Shown: piece by piece, positions 34,647-42,794 of the stretch
Layout: each line of letters starts with the position of its first letter
Position numbering within the stretch: position 1 is the stretch's first letter
Source of the DNA: CBDCDJ01 sp965215355
Lineage (GTDB): Bacteria; Deinococcota; Deinococci; Deinococcales; Trueperaceae
Assembly (NCBI GenBank): GCA_965215355.1
Contig: CBDCDJ010000007.1
Location: 1-64,000 of the forward strand
DNA length: 64,000 nucleotides
Reading direction: 5' to 3'
Position numbers and translations under genes: made by a program
The notes under the pieces: generated by a model
Database searches by the model: none
The model's input: only the letters and a program-made list of their open reading frames with translations
What the model was told of the DNA's origin: nothing

Positions 34647-35186
34647 ATGCCAACGTCCGCAAGAGAGGTGCTCTCTTTGTCCGTCTCGTACGAAAATTCG
34701 AAAATCGTGTTCGAGGGCATCAAGAAAGCGGGCATCAAGTCGGTGTCGGCGCTGCCGGAGACCTGGCTCATCCACCTGTTGCAGCGCGCCGAGGACGACC
34801 TGGACGTTACACTCATCGAGGTTGCCAAGGAAGAAGAAGCCATCGGCATCGCCGCGGGCGCTTACTTCGCGGGCGAACCCCACGCGCTGCTGATGCAAAA
34901 CCACGGCTTTCTAGCCGCCATCAACGCCGTCGTTTCGCTGGCGCAACTTTACAGCGTGCCGCTCTGTATGCTCATCGCTTTTCGCGGGCATTGGGGCGAG
35001 CCGTACCCGTGGCACACGCGCGGCGGCATTATCACCGAGGAGGTGTTGCGGGCGCTGGGCATCCCGTTCGAACACGCTCGAGACCCCCATAAAGTCGCCA
35101 AGCAAATCCGCGAGGCTTACACTTTTTCGCAAAGTTCCTTGTCGCCGGTGGCGCTTCTACTCACTCGAGACTTGATGGAGGACTAG
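34647..35186 (+). CDS. TPP-dependent enzyme, small (Pyr-domain) subunit, sulfopyruvate-decarboxylase-alpha-like
   Basis: The 179-residue protein equals the pyrimidine-binding half of a thiamine diphosphate enzyme. It has IVFEGIKKAGIKSVSALPET, EVAKEEEAIGIAAGAYFAG with the activating Glu, and LMQNHGFLAAINAVVSLAQL. It resembles the alpha subunit of sulfopyruvate or phosphonopyruvate decarboxylases. The following gene supplies the diphosphate-binding half, so the two form a split enzyme. ATG at 34647 is preferred because an earlier ATG lies inside the -10 box. Its substrate in a tryptophan/anthranilate cluster is not known to me. Confidence 0.8.
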   Translation: MPTSAREVLSLSVSYENSKIVFEGIKKAGIKSVSALPETWLIHLLQRAEDDLDVTLIEVAKEEEAIGIAAGAYFAGEPHALLMQNHGFLAAINAVVSLAQLYSVPLCMLIAFRGHWGEPYPWHTRGGIITEEVLRALGIPFEHARDPHKVAKQIREAYTFSQSSLSPVALLLTRDLMED

Positions 35187-35200
35187 GTATGGAGAACTGA

Positions 35201-35806
35201 GTGGAACGCGCTCGCTGTTTGGAAGTCATCTATCCCGAGTTGCAAGACAAGCTCGTCGTCACCATCATGGGCGCTTGCGCTCAGGAACTTTACAACCTGG
35301 GCCACCGCGAGAACTTTTTTTACCTGCAACACGCGATGGGTTTGGCCTCGTCCATCGGCCTGGGGCTGGCGGCGCACCTGCCCGGTGAGCGCGTCGTGGT
35401 GCTCGACGGCGACGGTTCAGTGCTCATGAACCTGGGCACGCTGACCACCCTGGCCCGCTACCGCCCGAAAAACATGGTCCACATCATCTTCGACAACGGC
35501 TCGCTACTCTCGACCGGCGGCTTCAGTTCGCACACGACCGCCGGGATTACCAACTTGGCCGCAATTGCTCGCGGCGCGGGCATCGAACATGTCGCGTCCG
35601 TGGACACGCCGCTGCACTTTGGCGAGGCTGTTTTGGAGGCCCTCGAGCGCGACGATTTCAGCGTCATCGTCGCCAAGGTGCGGGCCGTCGGGCCGGACAA
35701 GTACGGGATGGATTTGGGGCTGAGCGAAAACGCGTTCAGGTTTCGGCGCTTTATTCAGGGAAAGAGTAAAAGAAGTACCGAGGACCGAGTAGAAAGTGGA
35801 AAGTAA
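35201..35806 (+). CDS. TPP-dependent enzyme, PP-domain subunit, sulfopyruvate-decarboxylase-beta-like
   Basis: The 201-residue protein carries the diphosphate-binding domain, with HAMGLASSIGLGLAAHLPGE, VVVLDGDGSVLMNLGTLTTL and IIFDNGSLLSTGG. The GDG to N spacing is that of the metal/TPP motif. With the preceding gene it would form a two-subunit 2-oxo-acid decarboxylase or carboligase. GTG at 35201 follows a GGAG sequence. The last ten or so residues (STEDRVESGK) are encoded by a dispersed intergenic repeat, so the C-terminal tail seems to have been extended by repeat insertion. Confidence 0.82.
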   Translation: MERARCLEVIYPELQDKLVVTIMGACAQELYNLGHRENFFYLQHAMGLASSIGLGLAAHLPGERVVVLDGDGSVLMNLGTLTTLARYRPKNMVHIIFDNGSLLSTGGFSSHTTAGITNLAAIARGAGIEHVASVDTPLHFGEAVLEALERDDFSVIVAKVRAVGPDKYGMDLGLSENAFRFRRFIQGKSKRSTEDRVESGK

Positions 35807-35825
35807 AAAGAGGAAAGTCAAAGTC
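35772..35825 (+). repeat. Dispersed intergenic repeat overlapping a gene 3' end
   Basis: The core TACCGAGGACCGAGT followed by AGAAAGT matches the copy at 15448-15490, and purine-rich GAAAGT units follow it. The first part encodes the C-terminal tail of the TPP beta subunit, and the remainder lies before kynB. Confidence 0.6.
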
Positions 35826-35867
35826 GAAAGCGCTTCTCCTTAGCCTTATTAAGAAAGGAACTCCACC

Positions 35868-36638
35868 ATGTCCACCCTCGCCAACCTCATCACCGACCTC
35901 GCTTCAGGCAAGGTCAAGGTCGTCGACCTGACGCAGCCGCTCGAGCCCGGCACGCCCGTCATCGCGCTGCCCGAGATGTTCGCGCCGTCGCCCGGTTTGA
36001 GCGTCACCGAGATTTCGCGTTATGACGACGCAGGCCCCGGCTGGTACTGGAACACCCTCACGCTTGGCGAGCACACCGGCACCCACTTCGACGCGCCGGT
36101 TCACTGGGTGACCGGCAAAGACTTGGCCGAGCACACGACCGACACCATCCCGCCGAGCAAGCTCGTCGCGCCCGCCAACGTCATCGACGTGAGCCGAGAG
36201 GTCGCCGAGGACGAGGGTTTTTTGCTCACGCCTGAACACATCGAGGTTTGGGAGGACGAGCACGGCGCAATCGAAGCGGGCTCGTGGGTGCTGCTGTGCA
36301 GCGACTGGTCGAAACGGCAGGGGGAAGCGTTTCTCAACCTCAAAGAAGATGGCCCGACGTCCCCCGGCCCGTCGCCCGAAGCGGTCAAAGCGCTCCTCGA
36401 GCGCGACGTTCTCGGCTTCGGCACGGAGACCGTCGGCACCGACGCGGGCGCGGCGGGCGGGTTCGACCCGGCTTTTCCCGCGCACACGCTGTTTCACGGG
36501 GCCGGGAAGTTCGGGCTGGCGAGTTTGGTGAATTTAGACCAGTTGCCGCCCAAAGGCGCGCTCCTCATCACCCCGCCGCTTAAGCTCGTGGGCGGCTCGG
36601 GAAGTCCGCTGCGGGTGCTGGCGCTCGTGACGGCGTAA
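35868..36638 (+). CDS. kynB: Cyclase-family protein, probable kynurenine formamidase
   Basis: The 256-residue protein has the metal-binding signature LGEHTGTHFDAPVHWV (HxGTHxDxPxH) of bacterial KynB and related cyclases, plus TVGTDAGAAGGFDPAFPAH near the C terminus. KynB hydrolyses N-formylkynurenine to kynurenine and formate, using a zinc centre. Tryptophan 2,3-dioxygenase is encoded downstream at 42795, which supports this role. It begins with ATG at 35868 after GGAACTCCACC. It is somewhat longer than E. coli-type KynB (about 210 residues), so other cyclic-amide substrates remain possible. Confidence 0.75.
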   Translation: MSTLANLITDLASGKVKVVDLTQPLEPGTPVIALPEMFAPSPGLSVTEISRYDDAGPGWYWNTLTLGEHTGTHFDAPVHWVTGKDLAEHTTDTIPPSKLVAPANVIDVSREVAEDEGFLLTPEHIEVWEDEHGAIEAGSWVLLCSDWSKRQGEAFLNLKEDGPTSPGPSPEAVKALLERDVLGFGTETVGTDAGAAGGFDPAFPAHTLFHGAGKFGLASLVNLDQLPPKGALLITPPLKLVGGSGSPLRVLALVTA

Positions 36639-36646
36639 AGAGGCAC

Positions 36647-37477
36647 GTGCCGAGCTTGCTCACGGTTGACGATTTGCTGGCGCTGCCGCCGGTAGCGCCG
36701 GATGTTGTTTTGAACTACGGCCCGCACGCCGAGCAGTTCGGGCACCTTTATTTGCCTAATGATGCAGGGCCGCATCCGGTTGTGGTTTTGTTGCACGGCG
36801 GTTGCTGGCGGGCGAGGGTCAACCTCGACTACATGGGTCAATTCGCTCAAGCCCTGACGAACGATGGGGTAGCGGTGTGGAGCCTCGAGTATCGCCGTTT
36901 GGACAACGGCGGCGGCTGGCCCAACACGTTTTTGGATGTCGCGGCGGGTGCTGACTTTCTCAGGGGGGTGGCCGACGAATACAGGCTCGACCTTTCTCGA
37001 GTTCTCACCGTCGGCCACTCCGCCGGGGGGCATCTGGCGCTGTGGCTCGCGGGGCGTCACAAGCTCAGTCCTGAAGATGAACTTTATAGGGAGAAGCCGC
37101 TCGAGCTGCGCGGTGTCGTCTCTTTGGCGGGCATTCCCGACCTGGCCGAAGCCTTGAGGCAAAACATCTGCCCGGACGCGCCCGACAGGTTGATGGGCGG
37201 TACGCCCGAAGAGGTGCCGGAACGCTACGCGCAGGGCTCGCCCGCCGAACTCCTCCCGCTCGGCGTTCGGCAAATCTTCATCCAGGGCGTTCAAGACGAC
37301 ACGGTTCCTTTAAGCTACGTTAAACTTTACGAAGCCGCAGCGAAAAAGGGGGGCGAGGAGGTACGTCTGAAAAGCTTGGCCGACACCGGCCATTTTGACA
37401 TCGTCGTCGCCACCACGCCGCAGTGGCAAACTGTCAGGGCAGCCGTTTTGGAACTGCTCGAGAAAGGACAAACATGA
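36647..37477 (+). CDS. Alpha/beta hydrolase, arylformamidase-like
   Basis: The 276-residue hydrolase has VVLLHGGCWRARVNLDYMGQ (oxyanion HGG-x-W motif), VLTVGHSAGGHLALWLAG with nucleophile Ser, and LADTGHFDIV with the catalytic His. The HGGxW arrangement is that of eukaryote-type arylformamidases and carboxylesterases. It therefore may duplicate the formamidase step of the metal-dependent KynB encoded eight bases upstream, or hydrolyse another pathway ester or amide. GTG at 36647 starts it. It overlaps the solute-binding protein gene as ATGA. Confidence 0.75.
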   Translation: MPSLLTVDDLLALPPVAPDVVLNYGPHAEQFGHLYLPNDAGPHPVVVLLHGGCWRARVNLDYMGQFAQALTNDGVAVWSLEYRRLDNGGGWPNTFLDVAAGADFLRGVADEYRLDLSRVLTVGHSAGGHLALWLAGRHKLSPEDELYREKPLELRGVVSLAGIPDLAEALRQNICPDAPDRLMGGTPEEVPERYAQGSPAELLPLGVRQIFIQGVQDDTVPLSYVKLYEAAAKKGGEEVRLKSLADTGHFDIVVATTPQWQTVRAAVLELLEKGQT

Positions 37478-38634
37478 AATCAAAACTTATCCTGAGTCTC
37501 ATCACCACCCTCTTTTTGAGCCTCGCTCTCGCTCAAGACCCTGTCAAAATCGGCATGGTCACCACTTTATCAACCGGGGGCGGTTACTTGGGCGAGCAGG
37601 TTCAAAAAGGCTTCGAACTCGCCGTCGAAATGCGTGGGAGCCCCATTCAAATCGACTTGCTCGTCGCCGACGACGGCCTCGACCCGGAGACCGCCGTGGG
37701 CTTGGTCGAGCGTATGGTCGAGCGCGATGGGGTCAAGATTATGACCGGTTCGATTTTTTCCAACATCGCGATGGCGACGATTCCGCGTTTGGTGCGTGAG
37801 GGTGTGGTTTATATCTCGCCCAACGCCGGGCCGTCGGAACTGGCGGGCAAAGGTTGCAACCCGAACTACTTCAGCGCCTCTTGGCAAAACGACAACCTGC
37901 ACGAGGCGATGGGCCAGTACGTGACCGACCAGGGTTTTCAAAACGTCTACCTCCTTGCCCCGAACTACCCGGCGGGCCAGGACGCGCTGACCGGCTTCAA
38001 GCGCTTTTACCAGGGCGACATCGCCGGGGAAGTCTACACCCAGCTCGGCCAGACCGACTACGCCGCGGAGATTTCCACCCTTCGCGCCGCAAACCCGGAC
38101 GCGGTCTTTTTCTTCTATCCCGGCGCGATGGGTATCAACTTTGTCAAGCAGTACGGTCAAGCGGGTTTGGTCGACCAGATTCCGCTGTTCGGCCCCGCGT
38201 TTTCGTTCGACGACACGCTGTTAGACGCCGTCGGTGCGGAGGCTGCCGGCACCTTCAACACCTCGCAGTGGTCGCCCGACCTGGACAACGAGGCCAACAA
38301 AGCCTTCGTCGAGGCGTATAAGGCAAAATATAACGAGTACCCGACGCTGTACTCGAGCCAGGGCTTCGACACCGCCAACCTCATCTTGAGTGCCCTAGAG
38401 AAAGTGAACGGCAACGTGGACGATACGGCGGCGCTTATTGCAGCGCTCGAGGAAGCCGACTTCGTTTCAGTTCGCGGCTCCTTCGAGTTCAACACCAATC
38501 ACTACCCGATTCAAGACATCTACGTGCGGCAGGCTTACGTGGACGACAGCGGCAACGTCACCAACAAGCTCGTCGGCAAGGTGTTCGAGGCCCACGCGGA
38601 CGCTTACGCGGCTGAGTGCGAGATGGGACAGTAA
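37474..38634 (+). CDS. Branched-chain-type ABC transporter substrate-binding protein 1
   Basis: The 386-residue protein has an N-terminal signal peptide, MKSKLILSLITTLFLSLALA, with no lipobox Cys, so it should be released into the periplasm. The mature part (VKIGMVTTLSTGGGYLGEQV onwards) is a type I periplasmic binding fold of the Leu/Ile/Val family. It is followed by two permease and two ATPase genes. Family members in aromatic-degradation clusters bind aromatic acids or amino acids; here tryptophan, kynurenine or anthranilate are candidates. It overlaps the hydrolase gene by four bases. Confidence 0.9.
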   Translation: MKSKLILSLITTLFLSLALAQDPVKIGMVTTLSTGGGYLGEQVQKGFELAVEMRGSPIQIDLLVADDGLDPETAVGLVERMVERDGVKIMTGSIFSNIAMATIPRLVREGVVYISPNAGPSELAGKGCNPNYFSASWQNDNLHEAMGQYVTDQGFQNVYLLAPNYPAGQDALTGFKRFYQGDIAGEVYTQLGQTDYAAEISTLRAANPDAVFFFYPGAMGINFVKQYGQAGLVDQIPLFGPAFSFDDTLLDAVGAEAAGTFNTSQWSPDLDNEANKAFVEAYKAKYNEYPTLYSSQGFDTANLILSALEKVNGNVDDTAALIAALEEADFVSVRGSFEFNTNHYPIQDIYVRQAYVDDSGNVTNKLVGKVFEAHADAYAAECEMGQ

Positions 38635-38648
38635 CAGGATGAGAAGGC

Positions 38649-38693
38649 GCGGCGGAGTAGGGAAGAGGGCAACCTGTTTCTATACTCCGCCGC
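38649..38693 (+). other. Stem-loop between substrate-binding protein and permease genes
   Basis: GCGGCGGAGTA (38649-38659) and TACTCCGCCGC (38683-38693) form a perfect 11-bp inverted repeat with a 23-base loop and no T-run. It is probably an mRNA-stabilising or attenuating hairpin that raises binding-protein level relative to the permeases. Confidence 0.6.
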
Positions 38694-38721
38694 TCTCTCA
38701 CACCAACGAAAGCTTTACCTG

Positions 38722-39636
38722 ATGCTCCTCTTTCTCGAGCAACTCTTGAACGGCGTTCAGCTCGGCGTCACGCTGCTGCTCATGGCGTCGGGGCTGACGC
38801 TTATTTTTGGGATTATGAACCTAATCAACCTGGCGCACGGGTCGCTGTTTATGGTGGGGGCCTACGTGGCGGCGACGGTGAGCGTGCAGACGAATTCGTT
38901 TTTGTTGGGGCTCCTCGCGGGCACCGCCGCGGCGGGACTGACCGGGATGCTTGTCGAATTTGTGGTCATCCGGCGGCTTTACGAACGTGACCACTTAGAC
39001 CAGGTCTTAGCGACCTTCGGGCTTATTTTGTTTTTCAACGAACTCGTGCGCGTCGTGTGGGGGCGGCAGCCTTTGAGAATCGACGTGCCGCCGTGGTTGT
39101 TAGGGACGGTCGAAATCGTGCCCGGCGCGCCTTATCCCGTTTACCGGTTGGCGGTGATTCTGGTCGGCGCGCTCACCGTGCTGGGGCTGTACCTGCTCGT
39201 GCAGCGCACCCGCTTGGGCATGTGGATTCGCGCCGGGGCGAGCGACCGCGAAATGATTGGGGCGCTGGGGGTGAATATTTCACGGCTCTACACCATCATC
39301 TTCGGCCTCGGCGCGGTGCTGGCGGGACTGGCGGGGGTCGTGGCGGGGCCGTTTATCGCGGTGCAGTCGGGGATGGGGGAGAGCATCCTCATTTTGACCT
39401 TTGTGGTCATCGTCATCGGCGGCATCGGCTCAATTCGGGGGGCGGTGGTGGGCTCGCTGCTCGTCGGGCTGACCGACACGCTGGGGCGCGCGTACTTGCC
39501 GAGCGTGCTCGGCCTTTTTCTAGCGCCGAGCTTTGCCAGCGCGGTGGGCGCGTCGCTGTCGGCGATGGCGATTTATATTCTCATGGCGGCGGTATTGGCC
39601 TGGCGTCCGCAGGGGCTGTTCGGCGGGAGTGCGTGA
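38722..39636 (+). CDS. Branched-chain-type ABC transporter permease (LivH-like) 1
   Basis: The 304-residue integral membrane protein has about eight hydrophobic segments and LivH motifs such as LTLIFGIMNLINLAHGSLFM near the N terminus and VVIVIGGIGSIRGAVVGSLL, with AWRPQGLFGG at the end. It forms one half of the transport channel with the next gene product. The stop TGA overlaps the next GTG start. It is one of two LivH-type permeases in the window. Confidence 0.92.
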   Translation: MLLFLEQLLNGVQLGVTLLLMASGLTLIFGIMNLINLAHGSLFMVGAYVAATVSVQTNSFLLGLLAGTAAAGLTGMLVEFVVIRRLYERDHLDQVLATFGLILFFNELVRVVWGRQPLRIDVPPWLLGTVEIVPGAPYPVYRLAVILVGALTVLGLYLLVQRTRLGMWIRAGASDREMIGALGVNISRLYTIIFGLGAVLAGLAGVVAGPFIAVQSGMGESILILTFVVIVIGGIGSIRGAVVGSLLVGLTDTLGRAYLPSVLGLFLAPSFASAVGASLSAMAIYILMAAVLAWRPQGLFGGSA

Positions 39637-40616
39637 AGCTCAACCGCGCTCGAGTCGTCACCCTCGTCACCCTCATCGTGTTGGGCGTCGCGCCGCTGGT
39701 GGCCCTCTCCTTCGACCAGAGTTACCTCGTCCCCGTGTTTACCCGCGTCGTCATTTCCGGCCTGGCCGCGTTGAGCTTAAACTTCATTCTCGGCTACGGC
39801 GGGCTGGTGTCGTTCGGGCACGCGGCGTTTTTGGGGCTGGGCGCGTACACGTTCGCCATTTTGTCGCAACACGCCTTTGAGGAAGAAGCCTTTCTGGGCC
39901 TCAGCGCCGGGCCGTGGATGAACCAGGCACTTATCGTCTGGCCCCTGGCGATGCTCGTTTCGGCACTCTTTGCCCTCGTCATCGGTGTGATTTCGCTGCG
40001 CACCAAGGGTGTTTACTTCATCATGATTACGCTGGCTTTCGCGCAGATGTTGTACTTTTTCTTCGTGTCGCTCGAGCCCTACGGCGGCGACGACGGTTTA
40101 GCGCTGTGGTGGGGGCCGAATACGCTTGGGCTGCTCGACTTGGGCGACCGGCTGACGATGTTTTACGTGTCTTACGCCTTGCTGCTCGCTTGCATGTTCC
40201 TCTTCTGGCGCTTCGTCCACGCGCGTTTCGGGCGGACCCTGCGCGGGCTGAAAAGCAACGAGCTTCGTATGCGCGCTCTCGGCTACCGGCCTCTCCCTTA
40301 CCGGCTCGCGGCGTTTTGCATTTCCGGCGCGGTGGCGGGTTTGGCGGGCGCGCTCCTCGGCAACCAGACCGAATTCGTCTCGCCGAACCTCCTCCACTGG
40401 CCCCGCTCGGGCGAACTCCTGGTGATGGTGATTTTGGGCGGGATGGGGAGTCTCGTCGGGCCGGTGCTCGGTGCGGGGGCGTTTTTGTTGCTCGAGGAAA
40501 CGCTCGTCTCTGTCACCGAGCACTGGCAGATTTTTTTCGGCCCGCTGCTCGTCGTCATCGTCCTGTTCGCGCGGCGCGGTCTGGCGGGTTGGCTCATCGG
40601 GGGCGAGGGTGACTGA
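39633..40616 (+). CDS. Branched-chain-type ABC transporter permease (LivM-like) 1
   Basis: This 327-residue membrane protein has LivM hallmarks: FILGYGGLVSFGHAAFLGLG, ISLRTKGVYFIMITLAFAQM and LVMVILGGMGSLVGPVLGAG. It begins with GTG at 39633, overlapping the LivH stop by four bases; a longer frame upstream is a shadow. It pairs with the preceding permease. Eight to ten transmembrane helices are expected from the hydrophobic pattern. Confidence 0.92.
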   Translation: MKLNRARVVTLVTLIVLGVAPLVALSFDQSYLVPVFTRVVISGLAALSLNFILGYGGLVSFGHAAFLGLGAYTFAILSQHAFEEEAFLGLSAGPWMNQALIVWPLAMLVSALFALVIGVISLRTKGVYFIMITLAFAQMLYFFFVSLEPYGGDDGLALWWGPNTLGLLDLGDRLTMFYVSYALLLACMFLFWRFVHARFGRTLRGLKSNELRMRALGYRPLPYRLAAFCISGAVAGLAGALLGNQTEFVSPNLLHWPRSGELLVMVILGGMGSLVGPVLGAGAFLLLEETLVSVTEHWQIFFGPLLVVIVLFARRGLAGWLIGGEGD

Positions 40617-41358
40617 ACCACTGTTGCAGGTGCGAGGGTTGCGCAAGGCCTTCGGGGCGCTGCTGGTGTCGAACGACTTGAACCTCGAGCTTCACCGCGG
40701 CGAAATCCACGCGCTCATCGGGCCGAACGGCGCGGGCAAGACGACCGCGCTGGCGCAATTGAGTGGGCAGTTGACGCCGGACGCGGGCACCATCACGCTT
40801 GAAGGGCGCGACATCACACGGGTGTCGATGCCGGAGCGCGCCCGCCGCGGCGTCGCGCGGTCGTTTCAGATAACGGCGGTGCTGAGTGACTTCACCGTGC
40901 TCGAGAACGTCGCGCTGGCGGTGCAGGCGAACGAAAAACACCACTTTCACTTTTGGCGGGACGCGCGGTGGGACAAAAAGCTTACGAATGAAGCGCGGGG
41001 GTTGCTCGAGCGCGTCGGTTTGGCGGACGAGGTTGATACCCGCGCCGCGAACGTGTCGCACGGGCAGCGGCGGCAGCTCGAGCTGGCGATGGCGCTGGCG
41101 ACGCGGCCCAAAGTCTTGCTGCTCGACGAGCCGATGGCGGGGATGGGGCCGAGCGAAACCGAACGGATGGCTCAGCTTATCGAAGCCGTCAAACGGGACT
41201 ACGCCACGCTACTCGTCGAACATGACATGGACGTGGTCTTCAGCCTTGCCGACCGTGTGTCGGTGCTCGTTTACGGCACGCTTCTAGCTACAGGCAGACC
41301 CGAAGAAGTCCGCGCCGACCCCGAGGTGCAGCGGGCCTACCTGAACGAGGAGGTCTGA
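40609..41358 (+). CDS. Branched-chain-type ABC transporter ATPase (LivG-like) 1
   Basis: The 249-residue ATPase has Walker A IGPNGAGKTTALAQLSGQL, the signature VSHGQRRQLELAMALATRP, Walker B VLLLDEPMAGM and the switch region LLVEHDMDVVFSLADRV. The order and length are those of LivG. GTG at 40609 overlaps the permease stop by eight bases. It powers import together with the LivF-type subunit encoded next. Confidence 0.92.
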   Translation: MTEPLLQVRGLRKAFGALLVSNDLNLELHRGEIHALIGPNGAGKTTALAQLSGQLTPDAGTITLEGRDITRVSMPERARRGVARSFQITAVLSDFTVLENVALAVQANEKHHFHFWRDARWDKKLTNEARGLLERVGLADEVDTRAANVSHGQRRQLELAMALATRPKVLLLDEPMAGMGPSETERMAQLIEAVKRDYATLLVEHDMDVVFSLADRVSVLVYGTLLATGRPEEVRADPEVQRAYLNEEV

Positions 41359-41359
41359 G

Positions 41360-42061
41360 GTGCTCAACGTCCACGGCATCGACACCGCCTACGGCGCGTC
41401 GCAAGTCCTGTTCGGCGTGAGCTTGGAGGTCGGCGCGGGGGAAGTTGTAGGTCTGTTGGGACGCAACGGGATGGGCAAGACGACGACGGTGCGCTCCGTC
41501 ATGGGTTTGACGCCGCCGCACAAGGGGGAGGTTCGCTTTGGAAACAACCTTATCAGCGGTCAACCCGCGCACAGAATAGCGCGGCGCGGTATCGGACTGG
41601 TGCCAGAGGGACGGCGGATTTTCCCCAACCTCAGCACCGAAGAAAACCTCGTCGCCACCGCACGCAACCCGTTTAATAAGCCCGACCCCTGGACCTTGGA
41701 GCGTGTCTACACGCTATTCCCCCGCTTGCAGGAGCGGCGGCGGAACTTGGGCAACCAGCTCTCGGGCGGCGAACAGCAGATGCTCGCCATCGCTCGAGCC
41801 CTCCTCACCAACCCAAAGCTGCTCGTGCTGGACGAGGCGACCGAAGGGCTCGCGCCGCTGCTGCGTGAGGACATTTGGCGCAGCATCAAGCAACTCAAAA
41901 CCGAGAACCAGGCCATCCTCATCGTCGACAGCAACTTGTCCGAGATGTTGAGCGTTACCGACCGCAGCTATATTTTGGAAAAAGGTCGGGTGGTGTGGGC
42001 GGGCTCGAGCCCGGACCTCGCTGCGCAGCCTGGCATCAAGCAGCGCTATTTGGGGGTTTAA
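41360..42061 (+). CDS. Branched-chain-type ABC transporter ATPase (LivF-like) 1
   Basis: The 233-residue ATPase has Walker A LGRNGMGKTTTVRSVMGL, signature QLSGGEQQMLAIARALLTNP and Walker B LLVLDEATEGLAP. The residue after the catalytic Glu is Ala where LivF proteins usually have Pro, a small deviation. GTG at 41360 directly follows the LivG stop. It closes the first transporter operon, and a toxin-antitoxin pair follows. Confidence 0.92.
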   Translation: MLNVHGIDTAYGASQVLFGVSLEVGAGEVVGLLGRNGMGKTTTVRSVMGLTPPHKGEVRFGNNLISGQPAHRIARRGIGLVPEGRRIFPNLSTEENLVATARNPFNKPDPWTLERVYTLFPRLQERRRNLGNQLSGGEQQMLAIARALLTNPKLLVLDEATEGLAPLLREDIWRSIKQLKTENQAILIVDSNLSEMLSVTDRSYILEKGRVVWAGSSPDLAAQPGIKQRYLGV

Positions 42062-42102
42062 GCCGCCACCGTCGAGCCTTTGTTACCAAGTATACTACCG
42101 CT

Positions 42103-42348
42103 ATGGACGATGAAATGCTACTGAAACGCGTGACTTTCGACCCTGCTGTACTGGTAGGAAAACCGACGCTGCGCGGGCTGCGTATCAGCGTTGCGCAAAT
42201 CGTCACGGCGCTCGCCCACGGTGTGAGTGAGGCGGAATTGCTCGAGGATTATCCGGAACTCGAGCTGGAGGACGTGCGGGCTGCGCTCCTCTACGCGGGG
42301 CAATTGGTCGAGGACGAACGCGTCATACCCATCAGTATAGGGAGGTGA
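42103..42348 (+). CDS. DUF433 antitoxin
   Basis: The 81-residue protein contains FDPAVLVGKPTLRGLRISVA and LLEDYPELELEDVRAALLYA, the DUF433 helix-turn-helix pattern found in antitoxins paired with DUF5615 proteins. The ATG at 42103 follows a TATACTACCGCT stretch. It overlaps the following gene by four bases. It sits between two catabolic operons and is functionally unrelated to them. Confidence 0.85.
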   Translation: MDDEMLLKRVTFDPAVLVGKPTLRGLRISVAQIVTALAHGVSEAELLEDYPELELEDVRAALLYAGQLVEDERVIPISIGR

Positions 42349-42689
42349 AGTTCCTTTTCGACGTGGGCGTCGGGCGTGTCGCTGAGAAGTGGCTTTACGC
42401 GGTTGGACATGATGTCAAAAGCGTGCGCACCCTCGACCCGTCCATGCCCGACGCAGAGATTTTAGCCGTTGCGGTTAGCGAAGGTCGAATTGTCGTCACG
42501 ATGGACAGAGATTTTGGCGAACTCGTCTACCATTCGGGCAAGGCGCACGCGGGCGTATTGTTGCTGCGCATGGAAGATGCAGGCGGCGAAGCTAAGCGCG
42601 AGGTGCTGGAGTATATCGTTACTCATTACCTGAAAGACATCTGGGGCAAGTCTGCCGTTTACCAGCGCGGCAGGCTACGAATCCGCTGA
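42345..42689 (+). CDS. DUF5615 PIN-like toxin
   Basis: The 114-residue protein has FLFDVGVGRVAEKWLYAVGH at the start, LDPSMPDAEILAVAVSEGRI and VVTMDRDFGELVYHSGKAHA, the acidic residues of the PIN-like (Mut7-C type) DUF5615 fold. It is coupled to the DUF433 gene through GTG inside GGTGA at 42345. The pair forms a predicted type II toxin-antitoxin module. Confidence 0.85.
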   Translation: MKFLFDVGVGRVAEKWLYAVGHDVKSVRTLDPSMPDAEILAVAVSEGRIVVTMDRDFGELVYHSGKAHAGVLLLRMEDAGGEAKREVLEYIVTHYLKDIWGKSAVYQRGRLRIR

Positions 42690-42794
42690 ATTCCGGACCC
42701 TAGTCGCCTGACCGGAAGTGAAACAGCTCTGTTTTAGGTATCTGAGGCTGCATATTCACTTGTAGACGCTGTATCCTAAAATCAGGATGACACT

